NCBI RefSeq assembly: GCF_001552135.1
Contig: NZ_BCQP01000033.1
Location: 1 to 42,927, forward strand
DNA: 42,927 bases
Direction of reading: 5' to 3'
Source: Actinomadura chibensis NBRC 106107
GTDB taxonomy: Bacteria; Actinomycetota; Actinomycetes; Streptosporangiales; Streptosporangiaceae
Shown piece after piece: positions 41,066-42,927 of the stretch (the first letter of the stretch is position 1; each line of letters starts with the position of its first letter). Under the pieces are notes generated by a model that searched no databases, was not told where the DNA came from, and was given only the letters and a program-made list of their open reading frames with translations. The translations under genes were made by a program, and so were the position numbers.

Positions 41066-41925
41066 CGCCATCCCCTTCCCAACCCCCGCGCCCATCCGGC
41101 GAGGAGCCCGGCCCGGCGGGGCCGGAGCCGGTGCGCGAGGACGTCGTAGCGGCCGCGCTCCAGCGCGTCCAGCGCCGCGTGCCCCCCGGCCACGTAGCCC
41201 GCGACGGCGACCCGGGCCCACCCGGTCAGCCCGGCCATCAGCGGCGCGGACCCGCCGTCCAGCAGGGCGCGGGCGCGGCCCGCCTCCAGCGCGAGGACGC
41301 CGCGCAGCCGCGTCGGCGTGACCGGGCGGCCGAGGTCGTCCTCGGCGCAGCCGAACCGGCGCAGGTCCTCGGCGGGCAGGTAGGTCCGCCCGGCCCGGTG
41401 GTCCTCGCCGACGTCCTGGCAGTGCTCGATGATCTGTAACGCGGCGCACACGTCGTCGGACGCCGCCACGAGGCCCGGCCGGTCGGCGCCGAACAGCCGC
41501 AGCACGACGCGCCCGACCGGGGCGGCCGACAGGGCGCAGTACCCGATCAGCTCCTCGAACGTCTCGTACCGGTGGACGGCCTGGTCCTGCCGGTTGGCGC
41601 GGATCAGGTCGCGGAACGGGTCCGCCGGGATCCGGTGCGCCCGCACCACCGGCGCCAGCCGGCGGAGCTGCGGCAGGGCCGGCGTCCGGCCGGCGTACAC
41701 CCGGTCGAGGTCGTCGTCCACGAGGCCGAGCAGTTTCGCGCGCTGCTCCGGCGGCGCCTCGTCGCCGATGTCGTCGACGAGCCGCGCGAACCCGTAGAGG
41801 GCGCGCAGCCCGGCCCGGTGCCGTGCGGGGAGCAGCCGCGCCGCGACCGGGAAGTTCTCCCGCGCCGCCAGCCGGTCGAGCGCGGCGTCGTGCTCGTCGA
41901 AGCTCCAGGGCGATTCAATGATCAC
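41062..41925 (-). CDS. hpnC: Hydroxysqualene synthase HpnC
   Basis: A 287-residue paralogue of HpnD that turns presqualene diphosphate into hydroxysqualene. Motifs: ENFPVAARLLPARHRAGLRALYGFARLVDDIGDEA, ANRQDQAVHRYETFEELIGYCALSAAPVGR, and a degenerate second motif IIEHCQDVGEDHRAGRTYLPAEDL, the form expected of HpnC. GTG 41925 is the first gene of the hopanoid operon; upstream is a 144-bp gap that ends at the kinase gene and should hold the operon promoter, though I find no convincing hexamers. Confidence 0.93.
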   Translation of the reverse strand: MIIESPWSFDEHDAALDRLAARENFPVAARLLPARHRAGLRALYGFARLVDDIGDEAPPEQRAKLLGLVDDDLDRVYAGRTPALPQLRRLAPVVRAHRIPADPFRDLIRANRQDQAVHRYETFEELIGYCALSAAPVGRVVLRLFGADRPGLVAASDDVCAALQIIEHCQDVGEDHRAGRTYLPAEDLRRFGCAEDDLGRPVTPTRLRGVLALEAGRARALLDGGSAPLMAGLTGWARVAVAGYVAGGHAALDALERGRYDVLAHRLRPRRAGLLAGWARGLGRGWR

Positions 41926-42069
41926 CCCCAGAAGATCGTCCGGACCGGCACTAAAGAAACTCTGGCCCAGGTATGGACTTCTTGAAACGCCGCTTGCCCG
42001 GGACGGACCGTTCCAGAGTCCGCGCCGCCCCGGGGGTTGACCTTCGCCCGGTCGTCCCGGGACGTTTCC

Positions 42070-42927
42070 TCAGGTCAGCCGGGGGAGAAGGTGGAACGCG
42101 ACGGCGAGCGGACCGCCGTCCGGGGCGCCGCCGTCCTCGGTCGTCCACACCTCGGACAGGACGGACACGACGAACCCCCACGCCTCGACCCGCTCCCTCG
42201 GCATGCCGAGTCCGTCCGCGAGCTGCTCGATCCTGGCCGGGAGCGGTTTCAGCTTCTCCTCGCCGCCGTCGCCGGGGTCGGGGTTGTAGAGGAGCGCGCC
42301 GGTGTCGTAGCCGGGGTCGCCGACGTAGCCGTGCGGGTCGATGGCGAGCCACGGCTCGCGCTCGGCCCGCAGGACGTTGTCGTGGTGCAGGTCGCCGTGC
42401 AGGACGACCCGCTCGCCGTCCGCGCACAGCTCGGCGAAGAGTCCCGCCGCCCGTTCGACCAGATGCCGGGGGAGCGGGTCGTCGCCGGGGAAGCGGGCCA
42501 GGTGCTCGGCGAACGACGGGCCCTCCGTCTCCGCCAGGTCGGGGAGGGCGCAGTCAGGCGGCGGCTTCCGGTGGAGGCGGCGGATCACCTCGATGACGGC
42601 GGCGGTGGCCTTTTCGTCTTGTTGCGGGACGAGGTCGCGCGCGAGCGTCCCCGGCGTGGCGCGTTCCAGCAGCAGCGCGCCCCGCTCGGCGTCGTGCGCG
42701 AGCAGCCGGACCGCGCCGCGCCCGGCGAAGATCGTGAGCGCCGCCGCCTCGTGCGCGAGGTGGCCCGGCTGGGGCGGGCCCAGCTTGAGGACCGCAGGGG
42801 CGCCGTCGCCCGTGGTCGCCTCCGCGACCCAGTGGTAGCTGAGCGCGAAGGGCGCGCCGACGCGCAGGTCCCAGTCGCGGGCGACGGCGGCGGCGGTCCG
42901 GGGCAGGTCGTCCAGCCAGCGGCGGCC
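42070..42927 (-). CDS. APH(6)/hydroxyurea-type phosphotransferase (N-terminus cut by window edge)
   Basis: At least 285 residues read from the right edge to the stop at 42070; the start is outside. Kinase-like phosphotransferase with the APH(6)/StrA-like hydroxyurea kinase pattern: PAVLKLGPPQPGHLAHEAAALTIFAGRGAVRLLAHD.ERGALLLERATPG, catalytic VLHGDLHHDNVL (the Brenner HxDxxxxN), and IDPHGYVGDPGYDTGALLYNP. Members phosphorylate streptomycin or hydroxyurea-type substrates, but many chromosomal copies have unknown substrates. Same strand as the hopanoid operon; 144 bp separates them and includes a CGTCCCGGGACG palindrome (42053-42064) next to the stop. Confidence 0.85.
   Translation of the reverse strand, partial: GRRWLDDLPRTAAAVARDWDLRVGAPFALSYHWVAEATTGDGAPAVLKLGPPQPGHLAHEAAALTIFAGRGAVRLLAHDAERGALLLERATPGTLARDLVPQQDEKATAAVIEVIRRLHRKPPPDCALPDLAETEGPSFAEHLARFPGDDPLPRHLVERAAGLFAELCADGERVVLHGDLHHDNVLRAEREPWLAIDPHGYVGDPGYDTGALLYNPDPGDGGEEKLKPLPARIEQLADGLGMPRERVEAWGFVVSVLSEVWTTEDGGAPDGGPLAVAFHLLPRLT

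Noticed and set aside
42053..42064. CGTCCCGGGACG palindrome as terminator of the kinase gene
   Set aside because: It has no loop and no T-run; a 12-bp GC palindrome is not rare in such DNA.

Overview
The window is about 43 kb of very GC-rich DNA (GC-biased third codon positions, many GTG starts, strings of ATGA/GTGA stop-start overlaps). The gene content points to a filamentous actinomycete: CebR-type cellobiose regulon, subtilisin inhibitor, hopanoid operon, PadR/DUF1707 pair, WS/DGAT acyltransferase. A member of the Streptosporangiales such as Actinomadura is my best guess, but I could not test this. No rRNA, tRNA, insertion sequence, phage gene or CRISPR array was seen, and no gap between genes exceeds about 250 bp. 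Both edges cut genes.

Layout. (1) 1-3508: tail of a membrane-anchored CBM2 protein, a pair of scramblase/LURP-one-like proteins, a secreted subtilisin inhibitor beside an emfourin-like metalloprotease inhibitor, a nucleoside deaminase. (2) 3521-11018: a cellobiose regulon, cebR / bglC-cebG-cebF-cebE, with a perfect TGGGAGCGCTCCCA operator just below a TTGACA promoter, followed by a GH13 alpha-glucosidase gene. (3) 11190-12178: a nucleotidyltransferase and a half-length relative that lacks the catalytic half. (4) 12290-19225: a translationally coupled set coding for a RibA (GTP cyclohydrolase II) variant, CDP-alcohol phosphatidyltransferase, MDR dehydrogenase, an active-site-less PTPS/QueD homologue, GT4 glycosyltransferase, methyltransferase and flippase-like membrane protein, faced by a creatininase-family hydrolase and a PAP2 phosphatase. 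It looks like the uncharacterised Streptomyces coelicolor SCO6650-SCO6655 locus and is the best candidate for an undescribed pathway. (5) 19418-20429: a quinone oxidoreductase behind a textbook SoxR box. (6) 20484-25224: a ROK regulator divergent from an Entner-Doudoroff operon edd-glk-eda. (7) 25281-31441: PPOX/F420 oxidoreductase, a tiny zinc-ribbon protein, a LysR regulator, an FtsX-like ABC permease without ATPase, and a NarL-type two-component system. (8) 31480-34866: PadR-DUF1707 operon with a palindromic operator and a PAP2-WS/DGAT fusion. (9) 34888-41925: hopanoid operon hpnC-hpnD-hpnE-polyprenyl synthase-shc-hpnH. (10) 42070-42927: truncated APH(6)-like kinase.

How it fits together. 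CebEFG imports cello-oligosaccharides, BglC cleaves them to glucose, Glk phosphorylates glucose, and Edd/Eda carry the Entner-Doudoroff steps once 6-phosphogluconate is made elsewhere, so sugar uptake and catabolism are linked within 20 kb. The hopanoid operon makes squalene by the HpnCDE route, cyclises it and adds adenosine. The RibA-variant locus probably starts from GTP and makes an opened-ring pyrimidine that is deformylated, glycosylated, methylated and possibly lipid-linked. This last part is inference.
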